Shown here one piece after another: positions 16,823-25,679 of a stretch of DNA of 64,000 nucleotides. Each line of letters opens with the position of its first letter. Positions within the stretch are counted from its first letter, which is position 1. A program made the position numbers and the translations under genes. Where the stretch lies: positions 372,001 through 436,000 of the forward strand of contig NZ_LNBY01000017.1 of assembly GCF_001542855.1 (NCBI RefSeq). Reading direction: 5' to 3'. The notes under the pieces were generated by a model. The model was not told where the DNA came from, searched no databases, and saw nothing but the letters and a program-made list of their open reading frames with translations. Source of the stretch: Erythrobacter sp. AP23. Its GTDB lineage: Bacteria; Pseudomonadota; Alphaproteobacteria; Sphingomonadales; Sphingomonadaceae.

Positions 16823-18157
16823 TCAGTTGTATTCGATGAAGGCGTCGTTGCGCAGGTCGCGCAGATAGCGCTGCGCGCGCTTCTGGACGCGTTCATCTTC
16901 GAGCTGACCCATCAACTGGTCGAAATCGGGACCTGCGGCGACTTGCGGATCGTCGCGTCCGCACAGCATCAGCACCCGCACGCCCTCTTCGAACGAGCCG
17001 AAGGGGGGCGTCGACTGGCCGACCTGCAACTGCAGGATGATGTTCTGCAGCTGGTCGGGTAGCGAACGCACGCGAATCTGGTCGTTGGTGACCACACTTG
17101 CCCCCAGCGCCGCCGCTGCGTTGTCGGCATCGCCGCAGCCGCGAATGGCGCGCACGCCCTCGGTGAAGGCAGCCACGCGTTGCTGCGCCGCTTCCGGCGT
17201 GGTGCCGGGATCGAATGTGATCTGGATCTGCTTCAGGCTCAGCAGCGCATCGCGCGGATCGGCCATCAACACTTGACGCTTGTCGATCAGATAGAGGATC
17301 GAAAAACCGCCCGGGATGCGGATCGGGCCGACCAGCTGGCCGGGGCTCATCTCGCTTGCGACCGCTTCGAGCTGCGCGTTCTTGAGCTGCGCGAGCTGGA
17401 TCCAGCCCAGATCGCCGCCCACCGCGGCCGTCGATGCTTCCGAAAACTGGCGCGCATAGGCGACGAAGCTACCGCCCTGACGAAGCTGCTCGACGATCTG
17501 GTTGGCATTGGCCTCAACCGCGGCTTCGGTTTCGGGCGTGGCCGACAGGTAGATTTCGCCGAGGCGGTATTCTTCGGTCCCGCGCGAAGCCTCGAGTCGC
17601 TCGATGAGCTCGTTCACTTCCTCGGCAGAGACGTTGACGAAGGGTGCGATATTGCGGCGGAGCAGCCTGTTCCAGGCAAGCTCGCCTTTGATCTGGCGCT
17701 TGAGCGTTGCGGGCGAAGACCCGATCGAGCGCAGATACTCGTCCATCGCTTCGGGGCGCTGTTCGAAATTCTGAGCGGCCACGCCGGCATAGGTCTGGTC
17801 GATCTCGGCCTGGGCGACTTCGAGCTCCTGCGCCTCGGCGGCCTGGATCTGCAGCGTTTCATCGATGAGGTTGCGCAGTACCTGCATCCGGACGCGGATC
17901 ATCTCTTCCTCGCTGACGGGACGCTGGTTGGCCGCGAGCAGGAGGGCGACGCGATGATCCACGTCGGTTTCGGTAATCACGAAGCCATTGACTACGGCCG
18001 TCGCCACGCGGCGATTGGGATCGGTATCGCGCAACATGCTCAGGTCGCTCGGCAGGCCGAGCAGATTGCCCTGCGCAGTGGCCTGCTGCGCCTGCCCGGC
18101 AATGGGTGCAGCGGCGAGTCCGGTCGCAGCGGCAAGGGAAAGCAGTCGGGAAAACAT
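16823..18157 (-). CDS. surA: Periplasmic SurA-like chaperone / peptidylprolyl isomerase
   Basis: A 444-residue exported protein. The signal peptide ends near residue 24 (AAAPIAGQAQ). A SurA N-terminal domain begins with VATAVVNGFVITETDVDHRVALL, and a parvulin-type PPIase domain lies at about 210-310 (YRLGEIYLSATPETE, then GGDLGWIQLAQL). A second, more divergent C-terminal domain follows. SurA escorts outer-membrane proteins to the BAM complex. Its place directly after lptD matches E. coli and makes functional sense because LptD is a SurA client. I prefer the ATG at 18157; a GTG at 18169 is possible. Confidence 0.92.
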   Translation of the reverse strand: MFSRLLSLAAATGLAAAPIAGQAQQATAQGNLLGLPSDLSMLRDTDPNRRVATAVVNGFVITETDVDHRVALLLAANQRPVSEEEMIRVRMQVLRNLIDETLQIQAAEAQELEVAQAEIDQTYAGVAAQNFEQRPEAMDEYLRSIGSSPATLKRQIKGELAWNRLLRRNIAPFVNVSAEEVNELIERLEASRGTEEYRLGEIYLSATPETEAAVEANANQIVEQLRQGGSFVAYARQFSEASTAAVGGDLGWIQLAQLKNAQLEAVASEMSPGQLVGPIRIPGGFSILYLIDKRQVLMADPRDALLSLKQIQITFDPGTTPEAAQQRVAAFTEGVRAIRGCGDADNAAAALGASVVTNDQIRVRSLPDQLQNIILQLQVGQSTPPFGSFEEGVRVLMLCGRDDPQVAAGPDFDQLMGQLEDERVQKRAQRYLRDLRNDAFIEYN

Positions 18158-18300
18158 CTTTGCAGTCACGTGTCGAACCTGTCTTGCGGCATCGCCGGGA
18201 TGCCCGAATATGCCGCCCGCTTTGCGGTGTCGCGGCTTAACCGAAGCTGATAATCGCGGGCCGGATAGCGTGTTTGGCCCAAGGTGCCAATAAGCGCGGC

Positions 18301-20697
18301 CTAGCGGAAACCCAGATTTCTCAGGCTGAAATAGACCTGGAAGGTGTCGCCGCGTTCGGCGTCGCCCGAGGTGATGTAATCGCGCCGCCAGGTAACGCCC
18401 AGTTCGAGACAATCGTCCTGATAGGCGACGCCGAGCCGAGTGCGGATCGGATCGAACCCATCGGAGGAGAACGTCGGATCCTCCTCGCGATCGGTAAGGT
18501 TGAACACCCCCGATCCGAACAACGACCAGTAATTGGCGAAAGCGACACGAACGGCGCCGCGCAATTCCTCGCGATCCTGCAAATCCTCGACCTGGGTGAT
18601 ATCTCGGTTGAGGCGGACATATCCCAGCTCGGCATAGGTCCTGCGCGAGCCCACGGTCGCATCGATTTCGTTCCGACGGATCGCCAGATTGTCCTTGTCG
18701 AGCCGGAAGCGGTGCGTGAAGCGCAGGAAGTCTTTATAGCGCACTTCGGTTCGCCCGACGAAATCCGAGAAGCGTTCGGACAGGCCGGTCCCGACGGGCA
18801 GGATGTCGCGGTCGCTGTCGAGCCGGTAGGACTGGCCGATATTGGTCTTGAGCTCCCAATTCGGGATGCGCAGCGCCCAGTCGAAGCCATAGGTTACCCG
18901 CGCGCCGTCTTCGACACGGTCGTAACCGGGAAAGCGGTTGAGCGCGAAGAGGTTGGAATCCTCCAGGTCGATCGCGCGCGCATCCTCGTTGGGAATGGCA
19001 AGGTTCCTGATCGGTGGTGTGGCCACGAACTGCACGCGGGGGGTGAAGACCTGCGTGCCGCCGAATGCCGTCCCGACGAAGGGCCATAGAACGTCCACCG
19101 CACCCAGTGCCACGCCGCGGAATTCCCAGCCGGGATTGCCGCGATAGCTGGCGGTGGCGGTGAGGAAGTTCTCGTCGGAATGATAGACATCGCCGCGCAG
19201 CATCCCCGTGAACGTGACAACCTGACCGAGAGCGGTCACGCGGCGCAGGTCCCACTGCGCGCGGGCGAAGGCGCGCTGCGTATCCTGTCCGACGTCGCGA
19301 TGGATGGCGAGCGTATTGGCCTGCAGCTCGATCTGGCCTCCGAGTATCGGCGTGTCGGGTCGCCAGCGGACGTCGAGCACCGGCAGCGCGATCGGCACTT
19401 CTCCCTGTGGCTGATTGAGGCGCAGCGTCTGCGTGGCCCAGCCGGCGAGCGAGAAATAGGTGTTGCTGCCGATCCGCTCGAGCTCGAGCGTGGAGCGCAG
19501 ACGATCGTCGCGGCTGATATCGTAGCGGCGCAGGAATGTGCGATCGGTTGCGCGGCGGATCGACCCGGTCAGGCTCCAGTCGGGCGTCAGCTGGAACTTG
19601 CCGTTGGCGAATAGGTAGCCGCGAAATTCCTCTTCGCTGGTCGACACGCCCGTCAGGCTGGAAATGCGCTGGCTGTGCGTTGCATAACCGGTGATCTGGT
19701 AGGCGCCCCGCTCTGTCAGGTGACGCCACTGCGCGGCCACCATGGGTGCCGCATCGGTATAGACGTGGGTGGTAACCGTCAGGTCGCGGTTGTCGGCAAA
19801 GCGGATGTAATAGCTGCCCGAGACCTCCACACCATTACTCTCCGAGACGCGAAGATCCGGAACGAGGAAACCGGAGACCGCGCCCCCATCGGTGCGAACG
19901 GTCAATCCCGGGAGAGGCAGGACGCGCGCACCGAAAATCTCCAGGAAGGCGCCCGAGAATCTGATCCGCCGTTCGTCGGGGCTGTAGATTACGCGTTCGG
20001 CGGTGATCCGCCAGCTCGGGTCCCGGGGGCACCCTTTGGGATCGACCACCGAACACCCGCTATAGGCGGCCTTCTCAAGCGCGACCGTGCCGTCGCTTTC
20101 GCGAATCCCGCGATTTGCGGCAAGCCTGCCGCCCTGGCGCAGTGCAAGCAGGAGATTGTCCATTGCGCCCGCTTCGAACTCGTCGGTCAGCTCGATCCGT
20201 TCGGAAAAGAGCTGGTTGCCGTTTTCGTCGACGAAGCGGACGCGACCCGATGCGACGATCTCGCCGGTACGCTGACTCCAACTGACCGAATCGGCCCGCA
20301 GGCTGCGATCGCCGCTGCGCAACACGACATTGCCGCTGGCGGTGACCATGTCGTTGTCCGAACTGTATTCGAGGATGTCGGCCTCGAAGGCAATTTCGCG
20401 ATTGCCCTCGGCGTCGATTCCGTCGTCGCCCGTCGGCGGTGGCGCGGTATCGAGGTTCGCGTTGGGATCGGGAACCGCGAGCAGTTCGTCGACATCGGCG
20501 GCATTGTCGACGGTCGGCTTGTCGGGCTGAGGATCGCCTGGCTCGCCTTGCGGATCGATCACGGTGCCGACGTCGTCTGCGGCTGCTTGCGCGGCAAGCG
20601 GCGCAGCGGTGACCAGCGCCAGAGTGGTCGCGGTCAGGATTACGGGACGAATGGCCTCCCGGCCGGCGTGCAGGGCTGTCTCGACAGGCGGGAGCAT
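18301..20697 (-). CDS. lptD: LPS-assembly outer-membrane protein LptD
   Basis: A 798-residue LptD. The signal region ends around AAPLAAQA, followed by a Pro/Asp-rich linker. An N-terminal OstA/LptA-like jellyroll comes next (VTASGNVVLRSGDRSLRADSVSW, then GEIVASGRVRFVDENG), and then a beta-barrel ending in Phe-Arg. Cysteines at SGCSVVDPKGCP and a late DDCLELG could form the disulphides LptD needs. It inserts lipopolysaccharide into the outer leaflet with LptE. It heads the lptD-surA-pdxA-rsmA operon and is divergent from pepA. Confidence 0.95.
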   Translation of the reverse strand: MLPPVETALHAGREAIRPVILTATTLALVTAAPLAAQAAADDVGTVIDPQGEPGDPQPDKPTVDNAADVDELLAVPDPNANLDTAPPPTGDDGIDAEGNREIAFEADILEYSSDNDMVTASGNVVLRSGDRSLRADSVSWSQRTGEIVASGRVRFVDENGNQLFSERIELTDEFEAGAMDNLLLALRQGGRLAANRGIRESDGTVALEKAAYSGCSVVDPKGCPRDPSWRITAERVIYSPDERRIRFSGAFLEIFGARVLPLPGLTVRTDGGAVSGFLVPDLRVSESNGVEVSGSYYIRFADNRDLTVTTHVYTDAAPMVAAQWRHLTERGAYQITGYATHSQRISSLTGVSTSEEEFRGYLFANGKFQLTPDWSLTGSIRRATDRTFLRRYDISRDDRLRSTLELERIGSNTYFSLAGWATQTLRLNQPQGEVPIALPVLDVRWRPDTPILGGQIELQANTLAIHRDVGQDTQRAFARAQWDLRRVTALGQVVTFTGMLRGDVYHSDENFLTATASYRGNPGWEFRGVALGAVDVLWPFVGTAFGGTQVFTPRVQFVATPPIRNLAIPNEDARAIDLEDSNLFALNRFPGYDRVEDGARVTYGFDWALRIPNWELKTNIGQSYRLDSDRDILPVGTGLSERFSDFVGRTEVRYKDFLRFTHRFRLDKDNLAIRRNEIDATVGSRRTYAELGYVRLNRDITQVEDLQDREELRGAVRVAFANYWSLFGSGVFNLTDREEDPTFSSDGFDPIRTRLGVAYQDDCLELGVTWRRDYITSGDAERGDTFQVYFSLRNLGFR

Positions 20698-20797
20698 GGC
20701 TTGCCTATCGCACCGGCCACGCCTAATCGCAATCGCCATCCTTGCAGGGCGCGCTTTGCCTGCGCCGCCCCGTCCGACAAATGTTTCCGGAGATCCC

Positions 20798-22258
20798 ATG
20801 AAGATTCAGTTCAGCCAGTCCCGCCCGCAGGTTGCGCGCCTTGTTGCGCAAGTCACCGACAAGGGCAAGGTTCCCGCGGGGCTCGACAAGGCGATGACCG
20901 AAGGCATGGAATCGGCGCGGTTCAAGGGCAATGCCGGTCAGGTCTTCGAAGGTTTCGTCGAGCGTGAGGGACAGGTTCTGCGCCTCGCCATCGTCGGTGT
21001 CGGCGACAAGAATGACGAAGCACGGTTGGCCAATTGCGAAAAGGCGGGTGCTGCGCTGGCGGCGAAGTACCAGACAAGCGGCGTTAAGCAATTCGAACTC
21101 GACCTATCGGACAGCGGCCTGTCGTCCGAAGAGGCAGCCAGCGTCCTGCTTGGCGTGCGGCTGCGTAACTGGCGCTACGATATCTATCGCACGAGAATGA
21201 AGGACGAGCAGAAGGTGACGCTGGAAAGCGCCACCGTGGTCGGCGCGCCCGAAGGTACCGAGGCGGCGTGGGACGACATGGCGCATGTCGCGACCGGCGT
21301 AGAATTCACCCGCGAACTGATCACCGAGCCGGCCAACATTCTTTATCCCGAAAGCTTCGTCGCCCGCTGCCAGCAGCGCTTCGAAGGCACGGGTGCCGAA
21401 CTGATCGTGCTCGACGAAGCAGAGATGGAAAAGCTCGGCATGGGCTCGTTGCTGGGCGTGGGCCTCGGTTCGGAACGCGAGTCGCGTATCCTGGCCATTC
21501 GTTGGAATGGTGGCAGTTCGGGCGAGGCGCCGACCGCCTTCGTCGGCAAGGGCGTCACCTTCGACACCGGCGGGATTTCGATCAAGCCGGGGCCGGGTAT
21601 GGAAGACATGAAGTGGGACATGGGCGGCGCCGGTGCGGTTGCCGGAGCCATGCTTGCCCTGGTCTCGCGCAAGGCCAAGGCCAATCTCGTCGGCGTGATG
21701 GGTCTCGTAGAGAATATGCCCGACGGCAAGGCGCAGCGTCCGGGCGACGTGGTCACCTCGATGAGCGGGCAGACGATAGAAGTGCTCAACACCGATGCCG
21801 AGGGCCGTCTGGTTCTGGCCGATGCGCTGCATTGGACGCAGGAGGAATTCCAGCCCGCGCGGATCCTCGACTTCGCTACACTTACCGGCGCCATGATCGT
21901 TGCGCTGGGCCACGAATTCGCCGGCGTTTTCGCCAATGACGACCAGCTTGCCAAGGATCTGCACGAGGCAGGCGAGGCTACCGGCGATCGCAACTGGCGC
22001 ATGCCGATCGGTCCTGCCTACGACAAGCTGATCAATTCGCCGATCGCGGACATGAAGAACATCGGCGGCAAGGCGGCTGGGTCGATCACCGCCGCGCAGT
22101 TTCTGCAGCGCTTCATCGCCAACGGCACGCCCTGGGCGCATGTCGATGTGGCGGGCATGGTGTGGTCGGACAAGCCGGGCCGCACCTGGGGCAAGGGCGC
22201 CACGGGTTATGGCGTGCGGCTCCTGGACCGCTTCGTGCGCAACACGCTGGAAAGCTGA
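20798..22258 (+). CDS. pepA: Leucyl aminopeptidase (cytosol aminopeptidase, M17)
   Basis: A 486-residue M17 peptidase. The diagnostic motif NTDAEGRLVLADAL is present, and metal and substrate residues are recognisable in FVGKGVTFDTGGISIKPG and DMKWDMGGAGAV. It releases N-terminal residues from peptides using two metal ions. The ATG at 20798 gives MKIQFSQSRPQ; the frame is open further upstream over the divergent lptD promoter region, but without homology. DUF2256 and holC genes follow closely, an arrangement (pepA-holC) also seen in other proteobacteria. Confidence 0.96.
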   Translation: MKIQFSQSRPQVARLVAQVTDKGKVPAGLDKAMTEGMESARFKGNAGQVFEGFVEREGQVLRLAIVGVGDKNDEARLANCEKAGAALAAKYQTSGVKQFELDLSDSGLSSEEAASVLLGVRLRNWRYDIYRTRMKDEQKVTLESATVVGAPEGTEAAWDDMAHVATGVEFTRELITEPANILYPESFVARCQQRFEGTGAELIVLDEAEMEKLGMGSLLGVGLGSERESRILAIRWNGGSSGEAPTAFVGKGVTFDTGGISIKPGPGMEDMKWDMGGAGAVAGAMLALVSRKAKANLVGVMGLVENMPDGKAQRPGDVVTSMSGQTIEVLNTDAEGRLVLADALHWTQEEFQPARILDFATLTGAMIVALGHEFAGVFANDDQLAKDLHEAGEATGDRNWRMPIGPAYDKLINSPIADMKNIGGKAAGSITAAQFLQRFIANGTPWAHVDVAGMVWSDKPGRTWGKGATGYGVRLLDRFVRNTLES

Positions 22259-22267
22259 CGCGGCGCG

Positions 22268-22456
22268 GTGGCCAAGGGCACGGGCAAGATGCGGCGCAAG
22301 AGCGATCTGCCCTCCAAGATCTGCCTGACCTGCGGTCTCGAATTCGCCTGGCGAAAGAAGTGGGAGCGCGACTGGGACGAGGTGAAATACTGCTCGGAAC
22401 GGTGCCGCCGGAACAAGCCGTCCTCAAGTAGCGAAGCGGTAGGACAACAAATATGA
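22268..22456 (+). CDS. DUF2256 domain zinc-ribbon-like small protein
   Basis: A 62-residue basic protein matching DUF2256: [23 protein letters not shown] followed by [13 protein letters not shown]. The CxxC and CxxxC pairs probably hold one zinc. It starts with GTG 9 bp after pepA and overlaps the holC start by ATGA. DUF2256 genes are often found near photolyase/cryptochrome genes; one such gene lies 30 kb away at 52.9 kb, not adjacent. The function is unknown. Confidence 0.85.
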   Translation: MAKGTGKMRRKSDLPSKICLTCGLEFAWRKKWERDWDEVKYCSERCRRNKPSSSSEAVGQQI

Positions 22457-22899
22457 CCACCCGGGTCGATTTCTACCAGCTCAGCTGCGATCCGGTGGAC
22501 GTCACCGTTGCCAAGCTCGCGCGCAAGGTGTTGCAGGCGGGCGAGCGTCTGCTGGTGGTGAGCGCCGACGAGGCGCAGCGCTCGCATCTATCCAAAGTGC
22601 TTTGGGAACAGGGCGGGGCGGCCTTCCTCGCCAATGGAATGGCGGGCGGTGCACACGAGACCCGTCAGCCGATCCTGTTGTCCGAAGGCTCCGCTGCGCC
22701 CAACGACGCACGCATGGCGTTGATCGCCGATGGCCGGTGGCGCGAGGAGGCGCTCGGTTTCGACCGTGTGCTGTTGCTGTTCGATGCAACGCAGCGCGAT
22801 GCCGCGGCCGAGCTATGGCGACGCTTCGCGAAGGACGAAACAATCGACAACCGGATCAACAAGCAGGACGAAAACGGCGCCTGGCGAGAGGGCGCCTGA
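22453..22899 (+). CDS. holC: DNA polymerase III subunit chi
   Basis: A 148-residue HolC. The family opening [32 protein letters not shown] and the late [27 protein letters not shown] are recognisable. Chi links the clamp loader to SSB. Its start is coupled to the DUF2256 stop by a 4-nt overlap, and it follows pepA as in many proteobacteria. Confidence 0.93.
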   Translation: MTTRVDFYQLSCDPVDVTVAKLARKVLQAGERLLVVSADEAQRSHLSKVLWEQGGAAFLANGMAGGAHETRQPILLSEGSAAPNDARMALIADGRWREEALGFDRVLLLFDATQRDAAAELWRRFAKDETIDNRINKQDENGAWREGA

Positions 22900-22927
22900 C
22901 GGAACCACTGCAGGCTTCGTGGGTCGA

Positions 22928-23464
22928 ATGGTTATGGCCCGCCCTTCATTTGCCGCCCGCCTTGCCGCTCTTGCCGGCGCCTCGCTCGCCATCGCGGCTT
23001 GCAGTGCCGGCGGTGCGGATGACAGCGCCGACGCGACAGACAACGAGATCGAACCGCGCGGATCCTACGACATCGACCGGGCGACGGGCGAAACGCGCGC
23101 TCGCTATACCGCCGATGATGGCACGACCACTACCATGCGCTCGGGCGAGAATGTCCCGGTGGCGCTCCCGGCCGATTTCACTGTCTTTCCCGGCGCGAAG
23201 GTGACCAACAACACCCGAGTCGAACAGGCCGACGGCCTCTTGGTTCTGCTTGCACTCGAGAGCGAGGCTGAGCCCGAAACCATGATCGCGCATTACCGCG
23301 CGCAGGCGGAGGCTGCCGGGATCGACGTCGCCATGGCGCTGGAATCCGGCGCAACGCAGATGATCGGTGGCGAGGCCCCCGACGGCACCAGCTTCTCCTT
23401 CACCGCCACGCGTGAGGACGACCTGACCGAGGCCCAGCTTTCCATTGGGCGCGGTCTCGAATGA
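22928..23464 (+). CDS. Putative lipoprotein of unknown function
   Basis: A 178-residue exported protein. The leader (LAALAGASLAIAAC) ends in a lipobox with Cys near residue 24, followed by a low-complexity Asp/Ala stretch and a soluble domain with VALPADFTVFPGAKVTNNTRVEQADGLLVLLALES. I recognise no named domain, although the layout resembles small sphingomonad lipoproteins. Starts at 22928 and 22934 (MVM) are equivalent. It lies between holC and ndk. Confidence 0.75.
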   Translation: MVMARPSFAARLAALAGASLAIAACSAGGADDSADATDNEIEPRGSYDIDRATGETRARYTADDGTTTTMRSGENVPVALPADFTVFPGAKVTNNTRVEQADGLLVLLALESEAEPETMIAHYRAQAEAAGIDVAMALESGATQMIGGEAPDGTSFSFTATREDDLTEAQLSIGRGLE

Positions 23465-23470
23465 ATCTTG

Positions 23471-23504
23471 CTCGCGCGCGCGCGCGGCGCTAGGGGCGCG
23501 CGCG
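23471..23504. repeat. Alternating CG inverted repeat upstream of ndk
   Basis: Arms CTCGCGCGCGC (23471-23481) and GCGCGCGCGAG (23494-23504) are perfectly complementary, with a 12-nt loop. It begins just after the lipoprotein stop and ends about 40 bp before ndk. It may terminate the upstream transcript, although no T-tract follows. The alternating CG runs could adopt a Z-form. Confidence 0.6.
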
Positions 23505-23544
23505 AGAAATCTCTCCCCCGCATAACCCACGCAAGGAATTCACC

Positions 23545-23967
23545 ATGGCGGTTACCCGCACCTTTTCGATCATCAAGCCCGATGCCACTCGCCGCAACCT
23601 GACCGGTGCGGTCACCAAGATGCTGGAAGACGCCGGTTTGCGCGTCGTCGCGTCGAAGCGCATCCAGATGACCCGCGAGCAGGCCGAAGGCTTTTACGCG
23701 GTTCACAAGGAACGCCCCTTCTTCGGCGAATTGGTCGACTTCATGATCTCCGGCCCTGTCGTGGTGCAGGTGCTGGAAGGCGAAGACGCCGTGAAGCGCA
23801 ACCGCGACGTAATGGGCGCCACCAATCCGGCCGATGCGGATGAGGGCACCATCCGCAAGACCTATGCCGAATCGATCGAAGCCAATTCGGTGCACGGTTC
23901 GGACAGCGACGAGAACGCCAAGATCGAAATCGATTTCTTCTTCGACGAAGACGAAATCGTCGGCTAA
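23545..23967 (+). CDS. ndk: Nucleoside diphosphate kinase
   Basis: A 140-residue Ndk of standard length. It begins [22 protein letters not shown]. The active-site histidine is in ANSVHGSDS, and the nucleotide-binding [11 protein letters not shown] is present. It transfers the gamma-phosphate from ATP to other NDPs. AAGGAA precedes the ATG. Confidence 0.97.
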   Translation: MAVTRTFSIIKPDATRRNLTGAVTKMLEDAGLRVVASKRIQMTREQAEGFYAVHKERPFFGELVDFMISGPVVVQVLEGEDAVKRNRDVMGATNPADADEGTIRKTYAESIEANSVHGSDSDENAKIEIDFFFDEDEIVG

Positions 23968-24011
23968 ATTATTGGATCCCCTGCAAGTCCAGGGACGATA
24001 ATGATTATTTC

Positions 24012-24047
24012 CAACGGGGGCGATCTGCGCTAGGATCGTCCCCGTTG
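24012..24047. terminator. 14-bp inverted repeat between ndk and the SnoaL-like gene
   Basis: Arms 24012-24025 (CAACGGGGGCGATC) and 24034-24047 (GATCGTCCCCGTTG) pair with a single G-T wobble around an 8-nt loop. The hairpin follows ndk by 45 bp and its right arm reaches the first base of the GTG start of the next gene. It could end ndk transcription, or mask that start codon; no T-tract is present. Confidence 0.5.
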
Positions 24048-24460
24048 TGCTGACCAGCCTCCTTCCCGGCCGGCGCCGCAAGCGTGAGAGAATTGCGGCG
24101 ACTCGGGCATTCGTCGATGCGATGAATGCGCGCAACCACGCCGATGCTCGGCCGATGATGGCACGGGATTTCACCTTCGTCGACGCGGGCGGCACGAGCG
24201 TGAAGGGGCGCGACGAGGTACTCGCCAGCGACACCGCCTTTCGTGACGCCAACGCCAATGCCCAGGTGCGCATCCTGACGATCGATGCGCATGACGAATC
24301 GGTGCTCGTGCGCGGCTATCTCGAAAGCCGGATGGCCGAACTGGCCGGCGAGACCCTGTGGCGGGTTGAATTCGAGGACCGGAAGATTTCTTCGATCCAC
24401 GTCACCCGCGCCGGCTATGCTGTGACCCTGCCGAAATTCGCGGGGCTCGGCCCGGCATAG
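24047..24460 (+). CDS. SnoaL-like / nuclear transport factor 2 family protein
   Basis: A 137-residue protein. After a basic start (RRRKRERIAAT) comes the NTF2/SnoaL pattern AFVDAMNARNHADARPMMARDFTFVDAGG, then GRDEVL and a later WRVEFEDRKISSIHV. Such domains form small cone-shaped pockets used as enzymes or binding modules; the ligand is unknown. The GTG at 24047 sits at the end of a strong hairpin, so initiation may be structure-controlled or occur later. It is unrelated to ndk. Confidence 0.7.
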   Translation: MLTSLLPGRRRKRERIAATRAFVDAMNARNHADARPMMARDFTFVDAGGTSVKGRDEVLASDTAFRDANANAQVRILTIDAHDESVLVRGYLESRMAELAGETLWRVEFEDRKISSIHVTRAGYAVTLPKFAGLGPA

Positions 24461-24477
24461 CGCATGTCTTGGGGCGG

Positions 24478-25674
24478 CTATCCCAAACCGAAACCGGCGA
24501 GCTGGGCGCGATGATGATGGTGCGCGCCCGCGTCGGCTGAATTCTGTTCGGTGCGCATGGCAGTAAGCGCGTGATCGGTCAGTTCGAGCCCTAGCGCGGC
24601 ATAGGTGCGGGCGATCTCCGCTTCCCAATTCCGGCCAAGCGCATCGAAATCGACATAGGCGACGGGGCCGTCGAAGTCCGCCAGCGCCGCATCGATCCGC
24701 GAATCGCGCATGGCCAGCTTGCGGCGCCACTCGGCCTCGATCCTGGGCAGCTCGGAATGATCGCTCTGGAAGGCCATCTGGCTCGAAACGAGCGATACCG
24801 AACTCGACAGCACATCCGCATGATCCCTGCGCGTCACGACCAGGCGCGCTTCGCGGAATTGCCGGAGCAGGGCGGGCAGGTCTTCGGAAAATTGCGGGCA
24901 TTTGAGCACGCGGGGCCGGTCGGCATCGCCCATCGTTGCTGCATCGGTGCGCAGGATTCGCGCGAATTCGGCATAGACCGGCGCGGCATCGCGCGCCTCG
25001 CTCCAGGCAACGAAGCCGGGCACCTGCCACTGGGCCTCGAAGGTCGCGGGAGACAGTGCGCCCGACAACCAGCCGATCTCCTCGTCGATCCGCGTCGCGC
25101 CGAAAGGGTGCAGCGCATCGAGCCAGGGATTGATCCGTCGCGCGATGGCCAGCGCCGCGCCTGCCTTGAACGGTCGCCAGTCGGGTGCGGCAGGTACGGG
25201 ATCGTGACTGTTGCAAAAGCGCGTGCCGGTATGCCGCGGATCGGCGGCTAGCAGGCGGTGCATCCGGGTGGTCCCGGCACGCATCTGGCCGACCACGATG
25301 ATCGGGCGCGCGATATCGGCCTGCGCCAGCGCCGGATCCTCGCGCCAGGCACGCCCCAGCGCATGCCGTTTGCGGATCGCCGAGGTCAGCTGGCCATAGG
25401 CCATGGTGTGGCCGAGCGCATTGAGCTGGGCCTCATCGCGCAGGCTGGCGCACAGCCGGTCCAGCCGCGCGCAAAAATCGTCCACCTCGGATTGTGTCCG
25501 GATCGAGCGCTCGTCGTCGGGCTCGAACCCGCGGCTGCCCACTTGCCAGAGAAACTCGGGCTCGAGTGGCGGTTTGGGCGTGACGCCGCGATCCCACAGC
25601 GCCTGAACCGCGCGATCGGCCCAGGCGGCGGTCTTGGCGCGGGCCAGCGGGTGCGGGCGCGGGGGCACGGCCAT
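24478..25674 (-). CDS. Sulfotransferase family protein
   Basis: A 398-residue protein of the bacterial sulfotransferase family. The PAPS 5'-phosphosulfate-binding motif is IIVVGQMRAGTTRMHRLLA (about 125-143). A second motif, RPRVLKCPQFSEDLPALLRQFREARLVVTRRDHADVLSS, resembles the 3'-phosphate-binding region. The ATG at 25674 starts immediately upstream of recognisable sequence; the frame remains open into purN without homology. The C-terminus carries a run of four His. The acceptor substrate is unknown. The gene follows the purN fusion by 5 bp. Confidence 0.8.
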   Translation of the reverse strand: MAVPPRPHPLARAKTAAWADRAVQALWDRGVTPKPPLEPEFLWQVGSRGFEPDDERSIRTQSEVDDFCARLDRLCASLRDEAQLNALGHTMAYGQLTSAIRKRHALGRAWREDPALAQADIARPIIVVGQMRAGTTRMHRLLAADPRHTGTRFCNSHDPVPAAPDWRPFKAGAALAIARRINPWLDALHPFGATRIDEEIGWLSGALSPATFEAQWQVPGFVAWSEARDAAPVYAEFARILRTDAATMGDADRPRVLKCPQFSEDLPALLRQFREARLVVTRRDHADVLSSSVSLVSSQMAFQSDHSELPRIEAEWRRKLAMRDSRIDAALADFDGPVAYVDFDALGRNWEAEIARTYAALGLELTDHALTAMRTEQNSADAGAHHHHRAQLAGFGLG

Positions 25675-25679
25675 TCGCG

